From the IMG/VR virus record IMGVR_UViG_3300021364_001294, positions 1 to 33,796 of that record: a DNA stretch of 33,796 nt; one strand, written 5' to 3'. Position 1 is the stretch's first letter; the number at the start of each line of letters is the position of its first letter. The DNA is from a virus. The translations under genes and the position numbers were made by a program. Below the pieces are notes generated by a model. That model did not search any database, had not been told where the DNA came from, and worked only from the letters and a program-made list of their open reading frames with translations. Positions 22,408 to 30,026 of the stretch are shown in pieces.

Positions 22408-23119
22408 AATTATAGAAGAAGGTTTACGTAAAGGCGATCTAGCAGATATGGTGTATCCAGTTTTTGAAGTGGATACATTCCGTAGCAAAATGGGTGAAGA
22501 CCGAGATGTATGTGTTGTAACGTTCCAGGCTAAAGATAGATATCCAGCAAGAGATATGATGGAGTTTGTAGAAAAAGGATATCCATTTGTACTAGACGCT
22601 GATGTAAGTGCAGGTGAAAATGAAGAAGGTGAATACAGTGTTTTTGTAGAAATTGTTAGAAGTTCTAAACTTGCTGAACAAATAATGGAAATGGTTTACG
22701 GACTTTCTAATTTAACAGGAATACAAGATTGGAAATTTACCTACTACAAAAATAAAAAAGAAAGAGATGTAAGCACAGAAAATCTAAAACAAATTCCAAC
22801 GTCATCAAAAATCTATGAACAAACAATGCAAAAATTTCAAACAAATGAAATGAAAACTTTCTTCAACAAAACATTAATGGATGATCTAATCTTAGAAGAT
22901 GACACAATAACTATCGTCAAACCTTTTGGTGTAAGTTACAAGTTTAAAGTTGTTGATGAAACACTAGAAGAAACTAATGCTACATCTGTTGTAGATGAAA
23001 ACTCTATGGCAGAAATATTTTGGTTAACTAAAGTTATGGGTAACTATAATATTGAAAAAGTTGGAGACAACTTTGTCTTTACAAACGAAGACAAAAAAAT
23101 AGTATTAAAAAGGGTATAA
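22394..23119 (+). CDS. Conserved phage protein (VrlC-like annotation in related phages)
   Basis: 241 residues. The N-terminal 115 residues (GLRKGDLADMVYPVFEVD, then KMGEDRDVCVVTF, VLDADVSAGENEEGEY and VFVEIVR) look like a family often labelled VrlC in cyanophages, a label that does not explain function. The C-terminal half is mixed, with WKFTYYKNKKERD and a beta-rich end. No catalytic motif is visible. It sits in a late operon before the endolysin, so a virion-assembly or structural role is likely but unproven. Confidence 0.7.
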   Translation: MQQNKIIEEGLRKGDLADMVYPVFEVDTFRSKMGEDRDVCVVTFQAKDRYPARDMMEFVEKGYPFVLDADVSAGENEEGEYSVFVEIVRSSKLAEQIMEMVYGLSNLTGIQDWKFTYYKNKKERDVSTENLKQIPTSSKIYEQTMQKFQTNEMKTFFNKTLMDDLILEDDTITIVKPFGVSYKFKVVDETLEETNATSVVDENSMAEIFWLTKVMGNYNIEKVGDNFVFTNEDKKIVLKRV

Positions 23120-23120
23120 A

Positions 23121-23993
23121 ATGAGTTTTGAATTTGATTTTACTAAAGCACATTTAGCAGAAATTATTAGTGATAATGCTGATAATTGGTATGATGCACT
23201 TTGCGAACTACTACCTAAATACGGTATTACAACAGAGCGCAGAGTAGCACATTTCTTAAGTCAGTGTGCTCACGAATCAGGCGGCTTTAAGCGCCTAGAA
23301 GAAAATCTAAACTATTCAGCAAAAGCACTACGTTCAGTGTTTGGTCGTTACTTTGGTGAACCACCAAAGGCAAACGCAGATGAATATGCACGTAATCCAG
23401 AGATGATTGCTAACCGTGTATACAACGATGCTTATCGTAAGTATAAGATGGGCAACACACAAGAAGGTGACGGTTATAGATTCCGCGGTCGTGGACTAAA
23501 GCAACTTACAGGTCGTGAGAACTATACACGTTTTGGTGCTTCGGTTGGTATGACAGCAGAAGAAGCAGCCGAATATGTTGCTACACCTGCAGGTGCAATT
23601 GAAAGTGCTTGTTGGTATTGGAACAGTCGCAACCTAAATGAAATTGCAGACACAGACAATGTTGTTGCAATGACTAAAAAGATTAACGGTGGAACAATTG
23701 GTCTTGAAGATCGTCAGAAGCGTTATGCTCACGCACTGAAAGTGCTAGGTATGGAAGCAGATGATCTTGGTACAGATGACGGCAGTGTAGAAGAAATCCT
23801 TGATGATATTGGAGTGCTACGTAAAGGTTCTAGAGGCGAAGGTGTTAAGATTATGCAAGAAGCACTAGGTATTGGTGCTGACGGTGTATTTGGACCAGGT
23901 ACTGAAAGAGCATTAAAAGAATGGCAAGCAAGTCAAGGACTAGTTGCTGACGGTATTGCTGGACCTGCAACATTCGCCAAACTATTAGACTAA
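23121..23993 (+). CDS. Endolysin: GH19 chitinase-like lysozyme with C-terminal peptidoglycan-binding domain
   Basis: 290 residues. Residues about 1-210 form a GH19-type muramidase domain that should cut peptidoglycan; HFLSQCAHESGGF contains the likely catalytic Glu52, with a second acid nearby in RLEENLNYSA (Glu60/61), and GDGYRFRGRGLKQLTGRENY is the usual substrate-binding signature. Residues about 228-290 are a PG_binding_1 domain (LRKGSRGEGVKIMQEAL, then GADGVFGPGTERALKEWQ). No signal peptide is seen, so release should depend on a holin; a holin candidate lies at 25258. The stop overlaps the next ATG (TAATG). Confidence 0.93.
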   Translation: MSFEFDFTKAHLAEIISDNADNWYDALCELLPKYGITTERRVAHFLSQCAHESGGFKRLEENLNYSAKALRSVFGRYFGEPPKANADEYARNPEMIANRVYNDAYRKYKMGNTQEGDGYRFRGRGLKQLTGRENYTRFGASVGMTAEEAAEYVATPAGAIESACWYWNSRNLNEIADTDNVVAMTKKINGGTIGLEDRQKRYAHALKVLGMEADDLGTDDGSVEEILDDIGVLRKGSRGEGVKIMQEALGIGADGVFGPGTERALKEWQASQGLVADGIAGPATFAKLLD

Positions 23994-24130
23994 TGAAAAC
24001 TTGCCAAAATTGCGGACGACAACACGAAGGTAAACTTGTAGAAACGTTTAAAGACGGAGATAACAAAGACATCGAAATTGTTGTTTGTGATCAGGCTAGG
24101 TACGAGGTAAATAAAAAAGACGATGTTTAG
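23993..24130 (+). CDS. Small Cys-containing protein in the lysis block
   Basis: 45 residues. The N-terminus has CQNCGRQH, a half zinc-knuckle, and a third Cys lies near residue 32 (VVCDQ). The body is acidic and polar. The ATG overlaps the endolysin stop, and the 3' end overlaps the i-spanin start by 8 bases, so it is embedded in a tight translational chain. The function is unknown; a metal-binding or regulatory peptide is possible. Confidence 0.6.
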   Translation: MKTCQNCGRQHEGKLVETFKDGDNKDIEIVVCDQARYEVNKKDDV

Positions 24131-24548
24131 TTCAATCAGAATTGCTATGATACTTGTGATACTTGCTGCGGCAGGTGGAGGATTCTTGTACGTTAAAAAC
24201 CTACAGAAGAATCTAGAAATTGCTAGAGCTAATGTAGCAAAAATGGAAGTGGCATTAGAAACATCTGAGGCAAGCAATAAACTATTACAAGAAGAAGCAA
24301 TTAAAACTGCTGAACTTAATAAGCAACTAACAGAAGATTTACAAAAGGCAGAGCAGTACGGAGACGAACTTCGTGCTACTCTACAGAAACATAATCTAAC
24401 ACACTTGGCTAACAAGAAGCCAGGTTTAATTGAAAAGAGAATGCAAGATGCGACTAATAAGTTATGGGATGATCTTGAGTCTATCACTGCTCCTGACAAC
24501 AGGATGCTCGATGCTCAGACCGGAACCACAGATAGTAACAGTAACTAA
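24123..24548 (+). CDS. Inner-membrane spanin (Rz-like)
   Basis: 141 residues. One N-terminal membrane segment (about residues 5-24) is followed by a long coiled coil rich in Glu, Lys, Ala and Leu to about residue 90, then a C-terminal region with THLANKKPGLIEKRM. This is the layout of an i-spanin, which sits in the inner membrane, spans the periplasm and fuses the two membranes with an o-spanin at the last step of lysis. An o-spanin candidate begins inside its 3' end in another frame, the classic Rz/Rz1 arrangement. Confidence 0.82.
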   Translation: MFSSIRIAMILVILAAAGGGFLYVKNLQKNLEIARANVAKMEVALETSEASNKLLQEEAIKTAELNKQLTEDLQKAEQYGDELRATLQKHNLTHLANKKPGLIEKRMQDATNKLWDDLESITAPDNRMLDAQTGTTDSNSN

Positions 24549-24828
24549 CACAGTAAAAACCACTGTACCAATAGTTGCTCATCCTAAACCCGTTCAATTG
24601 AACGATGTAAAAATCTATGTGGTCGCAAAAGAAAACTATGAAGAATTTGTAAAAGAATTCGAATCCAAAAACGGCTCAGATGCCTATATTGCAATTAGTG
24701 TAAAAGACTACGAAAACCTATCACTTAACTTTGCTGAACTTCGTAGATATATTGAACAGCAAAAGCAAATTATTGTTTACTATGAAGAAGCAGTTAAGCC
24801 TGATACTGATTCTGATAAGTCTGAATAG
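24448..24828 (+). CDS. Outer-membrane lipoprotein spanin (Rz1-like), nested start
   Basis: 126 residues from ATG 24448, within the i-spanin gene in another frame (a TTG at 24430 would add six residues). The signal peptide is MRLISYGMILSLSLLLTTGC; the Cys20 lipobox is slightly atypical (TTGC). Downstream is a Val/Pro/Thr-rich linker, then a helical C-terminus (NLSLNFAELRRYIEQQKQ). It is longer than the usual Rz1 of about 60 residues. Overlap with the i-spanin and lipoprotein character support the o-spanin call. Confidence 0.78.
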   Translation: MRLISYGMILSLSLLLTTGCSMLRPEPQIVTVTNTVKTTVPIVAHPKPVQLNDVKIYVVAKENYEEFVKEFESKNGSDAYIAISVKDYENLSLNFAELRRYIEQQKQIIVYYEEAVKPDTDSDKSE

Positions 24829-24949
24829 TTGTGCTGCTAAGCCTGATTGCACCTTGCAACCTGGCGTAGATGTAGATGCTTCAACTATAGACGATCTCAA
24901 AAACCGTGAAAATTTCAAGCCCAAAGGCGAAGTTCGCTGTAACTTTTAA
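24782..24949 (+). CDS. Second small lipoprotein overlapping the o-spanin
   Basis: 55 residues from ATG 24782; an upstream TTG at 24731 is in frame but lies before the signal peptide. MKKQLSLILILISLNSC is a clear lipoprotein signal with lipobox LNSC. The mature part of about 39 residues has two more Cys and an Asp-rich centre, and the start overlaps the o-spanin gene by 47 bases. It may be a true compact Rz1-like partner, an accessory lipoprotein, or an immunity-type outer-membrane lipoprotein. The sequence alone does not decide. Confidence 0.68.
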   Translation: MKKQLSLILILISLNSCAAKPDCTLQPGVDVDASTIDDLKNRENFKPKGEVRCNF

Positions 24950-24955
24950 TAAATA
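24948..24955 (+). promoter_or_regulatory. T4-type late promoter box AATAAATA
   Basis: AATAAATA begins at the end of the lipoprotein gene and lies 24 bases before the ATG at 24980, with AAGGAG in between. It should give separate late expression of the holin-type genes. Confidence 0.55.
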
Positions 24956-24979
24956 CACATATAAAGCAAGGAGCGTTGT

Positions 24980-25258
24980 ATGTGGGAAATGATTGAAAGA
25001 ATGGCTAGTGATAGACTGTGGATCTATACAGCATTAGTTGGTTCTTTATTTGGACTTGCATTTTCAACATATTTTAAGTCAACTAGAATTGGACTTTGGT
25101 TATATGCAAAATTTGATTCAATTGTTGATTTTCTTGTAGAAAGATATGGTTGGACTTGGCTAGAGCAACCAAAAGATGCCTGGCGTAAAAAGTATCCATA
25201 TGTTACTAAAAAAATAGACGAATTAGAAAAACGCATTAAAAAATTGGAGAGCGAATAA
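24980..25258 (+). CDS. Small membrane-anchored protein with C-terminal coiled coil
   Basis: 92 residues. One membrane segment at about residues 13-31 (LWIYTALVGSLFGLAF) is followed by an amphipathic region rich in Trp and Tyr and a basic coiled-coil end (KKIDELEKRIKKLESE). Its position directly before the holin-like gene, coupled to it by TAATG, suggests a lysis accessory protein such as an antiholin or holin partner, but that is inference. AAGGAG lies 8 bases before the ATG. Confidence 0.68.
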   Translation: MWEMIERMASDRLWIYTALVGSLFGLAFSTYFKSTRIGLWLYAKFDSIVDFLVERYGWTWLEQPKDAWRKKYPYVTKKIDELEKRIKKLESE

Positions 25259-25587
25259 TGTCGGAAGATAAAATTGTAGTACCTGCAGATAAAAATACTG
25301 CTTCCAAAAAAGTAAACGTTCAACTTGAAGTTGATACGTCAGCAAAAGATCTTGGACCTAATCCATATGCTAGATTAATTCATTTAGCAAAAGCAGTTGA
25401 TAGTTGGAGGATTTTTCCCCGTGTATTCATTACAACTTACATTGTATTACTATACAAAGTTGTAGTTTGGTATATGGCTCTTCCAAATCCTACTATGGAA
25501 CAATCAGGTTTGGTTAGTATTGTAGTTGGTGCTGGTGCTGCTTGGTTTGGTTTATATACTGGATCTAGTAAAAAAATAGACAAATAA
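25258..25587 (+). CDS. Holin-like protein (T7-family style)
   Basis: 109 residues. After a polar N-terminus of about 45 residues, IHLAKAVDSWRIFPR leads into a first membrane segment (about 57-75), then MALPNPTMEQSGLVS and a second segment (VVGAGAAWFGLYTGS), ending in a short Lys-rich tail. This layout, with SWRIFPR before the first segment, is seen in holins of marine T4-like and T7-like phages. It would form the membrane lesion that lets the endolysin reach the cell wall. The assignment rests on topology and context. Confidence 0.72.
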   Translation: MSEDKIVVPADKNTASKKVNVQLEVDTSAKDLGPNPYARLIHLAKAVDSWRIFPRVFITTYIVLLYKVVVWYMALPNPTMEQSGLVSIVVGAGAAWFGLYTGSSKKIDK

Positions 25588-25617
25588 AAATTTTTGTCCC
25601 CTTGACATCTTAGTTAA

Positions 25618-25655
25618 ATAATAAAGGATTGCTTAAGGAGGATCCTTTTTATTAT
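25618..25655 (+). promoter_or_regulatory. Hairpin covering the dnaJ translation start
   Basis: AAAGGAT (25623-25629) pairs with ATCCTTT (25642-25648). With a two-base bulge the stem extends by ATAAT (25618-25622) pairing with ATTAT (25651-25655), which includes the AT of the ATG. The ribosome binding site AAGGAGG (25635-25641) is in the 12-base loop. A TTGACA at 25602-25607 has no good -10 partner at the normal distance. Confidence 0.5.
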
Positions 25656-26490
25656 GGACTATTATTCAACACTTGGTATAAACAGAAACGCTAGCCAGGA
25701 CGAGATAAAAAAGGCATACAAGAAAATGAGTATGCAGCATCATCCTGACAGAACCGGTGGGGATGATTCCAAATTCAAAGAAATAAACGAAGCCTACCAA
25801 ACACTTAACAATCCCGAAAAGAAACAGATGTACGATCAGTTTGGAACCACTGATCCAAGACAGCATCAATACCGTTCAGGAGATTTTGAATTTAATTTTA
25901 ATGGATCTCCATTTAGCGGCTTTGACGATATATTCTCAGAAATGTTTGGAGGCCAAAGAAGACAAAGAACAAATAGACCTATACAGGTTGCTGTTGATGT
26001 ATCGTTAGAAGACGTGCTGTCAGGCAAACAAATAGGTATGGAAATACAATTACTATCAGGAAGAACAAAGGTAGTTACAGTTGATGTACCAGCAGGCGTA
26101 GAACACGGTCAACAAATTAGATATTCAGGAATTGGCGATGATAGTAATAGACAAGCAAGGCCTGGTGATGTTATACTACATATAAGAGTTCTAAATCACC
26201 CAGTATATGAACGTGCTGGGGATAATATAGTATGTAACAGTCAAGTAGATGTCTTTGATTTAATGATCGGAGGCAAAACTGTTATTAAGACACTTGAAGG
26301 CAGAACACTTGATATCAATATACCTGCTGGTACACAACCAGATACGGTATTAAGTTGTAGAGGAGAGGGACTACCTAACGTAAGAACCAAAAGAAGAGGA
26401 AATCTTTTAATAAGAATAAAAGCAAAGATTCCGAAATCTTTAACACAGGAACAAAAACAAAAAATTATAGATTTAAAAAATGGAATATAA
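25654..26490 (+). CDS. dnaJ: DnaJ/CbpA-type Hsp40 co-chaperone (class II)
   Basis: 278 residues. J domain at 1-70 with the HPD motif (residues 30-32), which stimulates host DnaK; a short Gly/Phe-rich linker at about 75-105 (FNGSPFSGFDDIFSEMFGG); then two beta-sandwich substrate-binding domains to about 265. The CxxCxGxG zinc repeats of class I DnaJ are absent, so it is a class II (CbpA-like) protein. It should direct host DnaK to phage or host clients. It is first in an operon with peptide deformylase and ClpA, overlapping the former by 11 bases. The start is within a hairpin that may control translation. Confidence 0.93.
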   Translation: MDYYSTLGINRNASQDEIKKAYKKMSMQHHPDRTGGDDSKFKEINEAYQTLNNPEKKQMYDQFGTTDPRQHQYRSGDFEFNFNGSPFSGFDDIFSEMFGGQRRQRTNRPIQVAVDVSLEDVLSGKQIGMEIQLLSGRTKVVTVDVPAGVEHGQQIRYSGIGDDSNRQARPGDVILHIRVLNHPVYERAGDNIVCNSQVDVFDLMIGGKTVIKTLEGRTLDINIPAGTQPDTVLSCRGEGLPNVRTKRRGNLLIRIKAKIPKSLTQEQKQKIIDLKNGI

Positions 26491-27010
26491 ACTAGACATA
26501 GATTACAAATTAGGATTACACGAAGCACTAAACCAATCAAGTGAAGTATGGGAGTTCGATAAAGAGAAATACGACCCAGAAAAACTAGAATGGGATATGT
26601 GTAATTTTATGATACAACATAGAGGTATTGGACTTGCGGCTAATCAAATAGATCTTAAGAAAAGAGTATTTGTAATGGGCAGTACAGATTTGCCAAACTT
26701 TCCAAAACCTTTTGCACTATTCAACCCTACAATACTCGAAGTAAGCAAAGAAAGAGTATTAGATACTGAAGGGTGTTTAAGTTTTCCAGGATTACTTCTC
26801 AAAGTTTCAAGACCAGAATGGATTGTTGGTCAATGGCAAAATGCTAAAGGCGAAACTAAAGAAGGAAGAATAGAAGGTTATCTTGCTAAATGTTTTCAAC
26901 ACGAATTTGATCATCTTAATGGAATTTGTTTTGTTGACAGAGTAGGTAAACTGAAGTTACAATTAGCACTTAAGAAATTAAAAAAATTAAGGAAGAAACT
27001 ACAAAAATGA
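26480..27010 (+). CDS. def: Peptide deformylase
   Basis: 176 residues. It removes the formyl group from new proteins. All three motifs are intact: GIGLAANQ (49-56), EGCLS (97-101, with metal ligand Cys99) and QHEFDH (140-145, with ligands His141 and His145 and catalytic Glu142). Many phage deformylases are cut short after the third motif; this one continues with a basic Lys/Leu helix (KLQLALKKLKKLRKK), which may help it sit on ribosomes. The N-terminus is acidic and longer than the minimal form. It overlaps dnaJ and clpA by 11 and 4 bases. Confidence 0.95.
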   Translation: MEYKLDIDYKLGLHEALNQSSEVWEFDKEKYDPEKLEWDMCNFMIQHRGIGLAANQIDLKKRVFVMGSTDLPNFPKPFALFNPTILEVSKERVLDTEGCLSFPGLLLKVSRPEWIVGQWQNAKGETKEGRIEGYLAKCFQHEFDHLNGICFVDRVGKLKLQLALKKLKKLRKKLQK

Positions 27011-29373
27011 TAGAACCTAGTAAAAACCTACAAACTATTTTTGATAATTCAATAACCATTGCTAAAAAGTTCAAGCATAGATTTATCACAGTTGAACATT
27101 TAGTTTTAGCCATTGTTTCTGACGATGATGCTGCGGCTGGTTTAAAAGCATATGGTGCAGATGTTGAATTCGTAAAAAGCAACATTGAACATTATCTAAA
27201 AAATAATCTAAATGATATTGTTGCTGAACAGGATGTTTTACCTAAGAAAACTAATGCAGTAGAGCGTGTTTTAAACAGATGCTTTACACAGGTGCTTTTC
27301 AGTGGTAGAAATCAAATGGAAGTTGCAGACGTTATTATAAGTGTTTTATCTGAAAAGAATTCTTTTGCATTTTATTTCTTAAGCAAGGCCGGAATTATTA
27401 AGGAAAAATTTGTACAACATTTCCAAGAGCATATTTTTAATGAAGACGAAATGCTTGGGTATGAAGATGCTGTCGATTCACCTAGCATATCTAATGATCA
27501 GTTAGATAAAATTATAAATCAATTTTGTGAAAATCTATCATTAAAAGCAAAACAAAAAGTTTTAGATCCTGTAATTGGTAGACAAGAAGAATTAGAAAAT
27601 ATTACACTTACACTAGCAAGACGTAGTAAGTGTAATGTATTAATGGTTGGCGATCCAGGCGTTGGTAAAACCGCTATTGCCGAAGGGTTAGCCAAAAAGA
27701 TACACGATAAAAAAGTGCCTAAGTTTATTCAAGATTATGTTGTATACAGTTTAGATATTGGTTCTTTAGTTGCTGGTTCAAAGTATAGGGGTGACTTTGA
27801 GGAACGTATTAAAGCAGTATTAACAGCAGTTGAAAGAAAAGGAAAAGTTATTCTTTTTATTGACGAAGCACATATGATGAGCGGTGCTGGAACAGCAAGT
27901 CAAAGTTCTAATGATCTTGCTAATATGCTAAAGCCTGCACTAAGCAAAGGTAAAATCAAAGTTATTGCTTCTACTACCTGGGAAGAATATCGCAAGTATT
28001 TTGAAAAGGATCGTGCGCTAATGCGTAGGTTCCAGCGTGTAACAGTTGATGAACCGTCAGCAGAAATGACTGTAAAGATTATCAAAGGTCTAAAAAGATA
28101 TTACGAAAAACACCATAATGTGTTAATTACCGACGAAGCAATTGAGCAGGCAGTGAAACTGTCAGTTAAGTATATGGCTGACAAGAAACTGCCTGACAAG
28201 GCTATAGATATTGTAGACTGTGCTTCTGCACGTTATAAACTTATTGATGATCCTGTAGAAGAAGATGTACAGCAAATAGTTGACATTGAACAAATTACAT
28301 ATGAATTATCTAAGATGATTAATATGCCTTTAGAAACAGTTGCACAAAAAGAAAGCAAAAATCTATCAGGCTTAGAAAATGCAATGCAAAAAGTTATCTT
28401 TGGGCAAGATGATGCAGTAAGTAATTTGTTAGATAAAATTTTTGTAGCACAGGCGGGATTAAAATCGCCTAACAAACCTATTGGAAGTTTCTTATTCTTA
28501 GGGCCAACAGGCTGTGGTAAAACAGAAACTGCAAAACAACTTGCAGATAAAATGGGTATGACATTAATTAGATTTGATATGAGTGAATATCAAGAGAAAC
28601 ACAGTGTAGCAAGACTAATTGGTGCTCCCCCGGGATACGTTGGTTACGAAGAAAATGCTGGGCAACTTATTACTAAATTGCAAGAAACACCTAACGCAAT
28701 TTTACTTCTAGACGAAATTGAAAAAGCACACCCTGATGTTTCAAACATTCTACTACAGTTTATGGATAATGGATTTGTAACTGGATCTAATGGTAAACAA
28801 GCAGATGGTAGAAATACTATTTTGATTATGACTTCTAATCTAGGTGCGGCTGATAATGAAGCAAATAGTATTGGTTTTGATGATTTAGAAAAAGATGGCG
28901 AAGATGATAAAGCAGTTAAGAAATTCTTTGCTCCTGAATTTAGAAACAGATTAGATGCTACTGTTAAGTTTAACAAGTTAAGTTCTGAAGTTGTAAGTAA
29001 TATTGTTGGAAAGTTTATTAATGAACTTAACACTCAATTAAAAGATAAAAACATTTTAATTACAGCAGACAGCACTGCTACTAAATGGTTATCTAAAAAA
29101 GGATATAGTGCTAAACTTGGTGCAAGACCTCTTTCTAGAATAATTGACAATCAAATTAAAACACCTTTAAGTAAAAAAGTATTGTTTGGTGAGTTAGTAG
29201 ATGGTGGTAAAGTTGAAATTGGTATTGAAGATGATAAGCCGATATTTAAAATATCGCCAATGCCAAAGCCCTTGACTAAAGCAGAACGCAAAGCACAGAA
29301 AGCAAAAGCAAAGGAAGAACAAAATGACGACACAACTTCCAACAGCCAAGAAAACCAAGCAGAAGTTTTATAA
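27007..29373 (+). CDS. clpA: ClpA-type AAA+ unfoldase with ClpP-docking IGF loop
   Basis: 788 residues, similar to E. coli ClpA (758). The Clp N-domain is at about 1-145, the first ATPase module has Walker A GDPGVGKTA (about 215-223) and LFIDEAHMM, and the second has GPTGCGKTE (499-507), LLLDEIEKAHP and an FRNRLD arginine-finger segment. The ClpB/Hsp104 coiled-coil middle domain is missing, so this is ClpA/C-like. SIGFDD near residue 622 lies where ClpA has its ClpP-binding IGL/IGF loop. No ClpP is visible here, so it may dock on the host protease. A charged, probably disordered tail of about 35 residues ends the protein and overlaps the next gene. Confidence 0.95.
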   Translation: MIEPSKNLQTIFDNSITIAKKFKHRFITVEHLVLAIVSDDDAAAGLKAYGADVEFVKSNIEHYLKNNLNDIVAEQDVLPKKTNAVERVLNRCFTQVLFSGRNQMEVADVIISVLSEKNSFAFYFLSKAGIIKEKFVQHFQEHIFNEDEMLGYEDAVDSPSISNDQLDKIINQFCENLSLKAKQKVLDPVIGRQEELENITLTLARRSKCNVLMVGDPGVGKTAIAEGLAKKIHDKKVPKFIQDYVVYSLDIGSLVAGSKYRGDFEERIKAVLTAVERKGKVILFIDEAHMMSGAGTASQSSNDLANMLKPALSKGKIKVIASTTWEEYRKYFEKDRALMRRFQRVTVDEPSAEMTVKIIKGLKRYYEKHHNVLITDEAIEQAVKLSVKYMADKKLPDKAIDIVDCASARYKLIDDPVEEDVQQIVDIEQITYELSKMINMPLETVAQKESKNLSGLENAMQKVIFGQDDAVSNLLDKIFVAQAGLKSPNKPIGSFLFLGPTGCGKTETAKQLADKMGMTLIRFDMSEYQEKHSVARLIGAPPGYVGYEENAGQLITKLQETPNAILLLDEIEKAHPDVSNILLQFMDNGFVTGSNGKQADGRNTILIMTSNLGAADNEANSIGFDDLEKDGEDDKAVKKFFAPEFRNRLDATVKFNKLSSEVVSNIVGKFINELNTQLKDKNILITADSTATKWLSKKGYSAKLGARPLSRIIDNQIKTPLSKKVLFGELVDGGKVEIGIEDDKPIFKISPMPKPLTKAERKAQKAKAKEEQNDDTTSNSQENQAEVL

Positions 29374-30019
29374 CAAATTTGTTTATAAAACAAATCTACG
29401 TATTAAAGCAAGTGAGCTGTTACGCTATTATTCTTTTGATCAAATTATAGATAATAATTTATTATACGATCCAAAGGTATGGACTAGAGGAAACGATAGA
29501 TTTAGAGATGCAGTTATTGAGCTAGATCAATCTGACAAAGAACGATTTCTTAATTTTTTAAATTTGCTTAAAACATATGATAAAAAAGATTATCAACTTA
29601 GAATCGAAGGATTAGGATTAGATGTTTATACTAATGAAGATGATTTGTATGAAACTTTGTGCAGTGACTTTTCTGAAAATATAGAAAGACGATGGGCTCC
29701 GGAACAAGGACAAAAACAAGAAATTTTAAACAGCACCAGAAAGATATTTGTCAAGCATTTGCCACATTTCAAATATGCCTATAAAGTGTTTTTACACCCT
29801 CATAAAATACAAGGTGATAGAAAATCTATAGTAGAATGGTTTTCAAAACAAACTGATAAAACATCTATCAGTGATAGTATTGTTCAATGGATGCTTAAAC
29901 AGAATCAGAACTGGGATAGAAGATATATTCTAGTTGAAGATGATCAAACAGTTTTAATGCTGAGATTGCGATGTCCTGAACTTATAGGACCTGTTCATCA
30001 ATATGTAATAAAAGCATAA
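29324..30019 (+). CDS. Hypothetical protein coupled to clpA
   Basis: 231 residues, start ATG 29324 with AGGAAG about 7 bases upstream, overlapping the 3' end of clpA by 50 bases. It is mostly helical, basic at the N-terminus (TAKKTKQKFYNKFVYK), with several aromatic patches (RRYILVEDDQTVLMLRLRCPEL near the end). No membrane segment, signal or catalytic motif is visible. I do not recognise it. Its overlap with clpA makes an adaptor or a separate late structural protein both conceivable. Confidence 0.7.
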   Translation: MTTQLPTAKKTKQKFYNKFVYKTNLRIKASELLRYYSFDQIIDNNLLYDPKVWTRGNDRFRDAVIELDQSDKERFLNFLNLLKTYDKKDYQLRIEGLGLDVYTNEDDLYETLCSDFSENIERRWAPEQGQKQEILNSTRKIFVKHLPHFKYAYKVFLHPHKIQGDRKSIVEWFSKQTDKTSISDSIVQWMLKQNQNWDRRYILVEDDQTVLMLRLRCPELIGPVHQYVIKA

Positions 30020-30022
30020 ATA
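30015..30022 (+). promoter_or_regulatory. T4-type late promoter box CATAAATA
   Basis: CATAAATA overlaps the stop region of the preceding gene, and only 4 bases separate its last A from the next ATG (30027). As with the superoxide dismutase gene, there is no room for a leader or a ribosome binding site. Confidence 0.55.
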
Positions 30023-30026
30023 TAGT

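Noticed and set aside
24001-24499. A 169-residue minus-strand reading frame across the spanin genes
   Set aside because: It is the antisense shadow of the i-spanin coiled coil (Ser/Leu/Cys-rich) and conflicts with several well-supported plus-strand genes.
24656-24665. GAATTCGAATCC looks like a tRNA T-loop
   Set aside because: It lies in the coding frame of the o-spanin, and no acceptor stem, anticodon arm or CCA-side pairing is visible around it.
25602-25630. A sigma-70 promoter before dnaJ based on TTGACA
   Set aside because: No acceptable -10 element lies 16-18 bases downstream; TAATAA is only 11 bases away.
28644-29033. A 129-residue minus-strand reading frame inside clpA
   Set aside because: It lies opposite the conserved second ATPase module and has no independent start signal.
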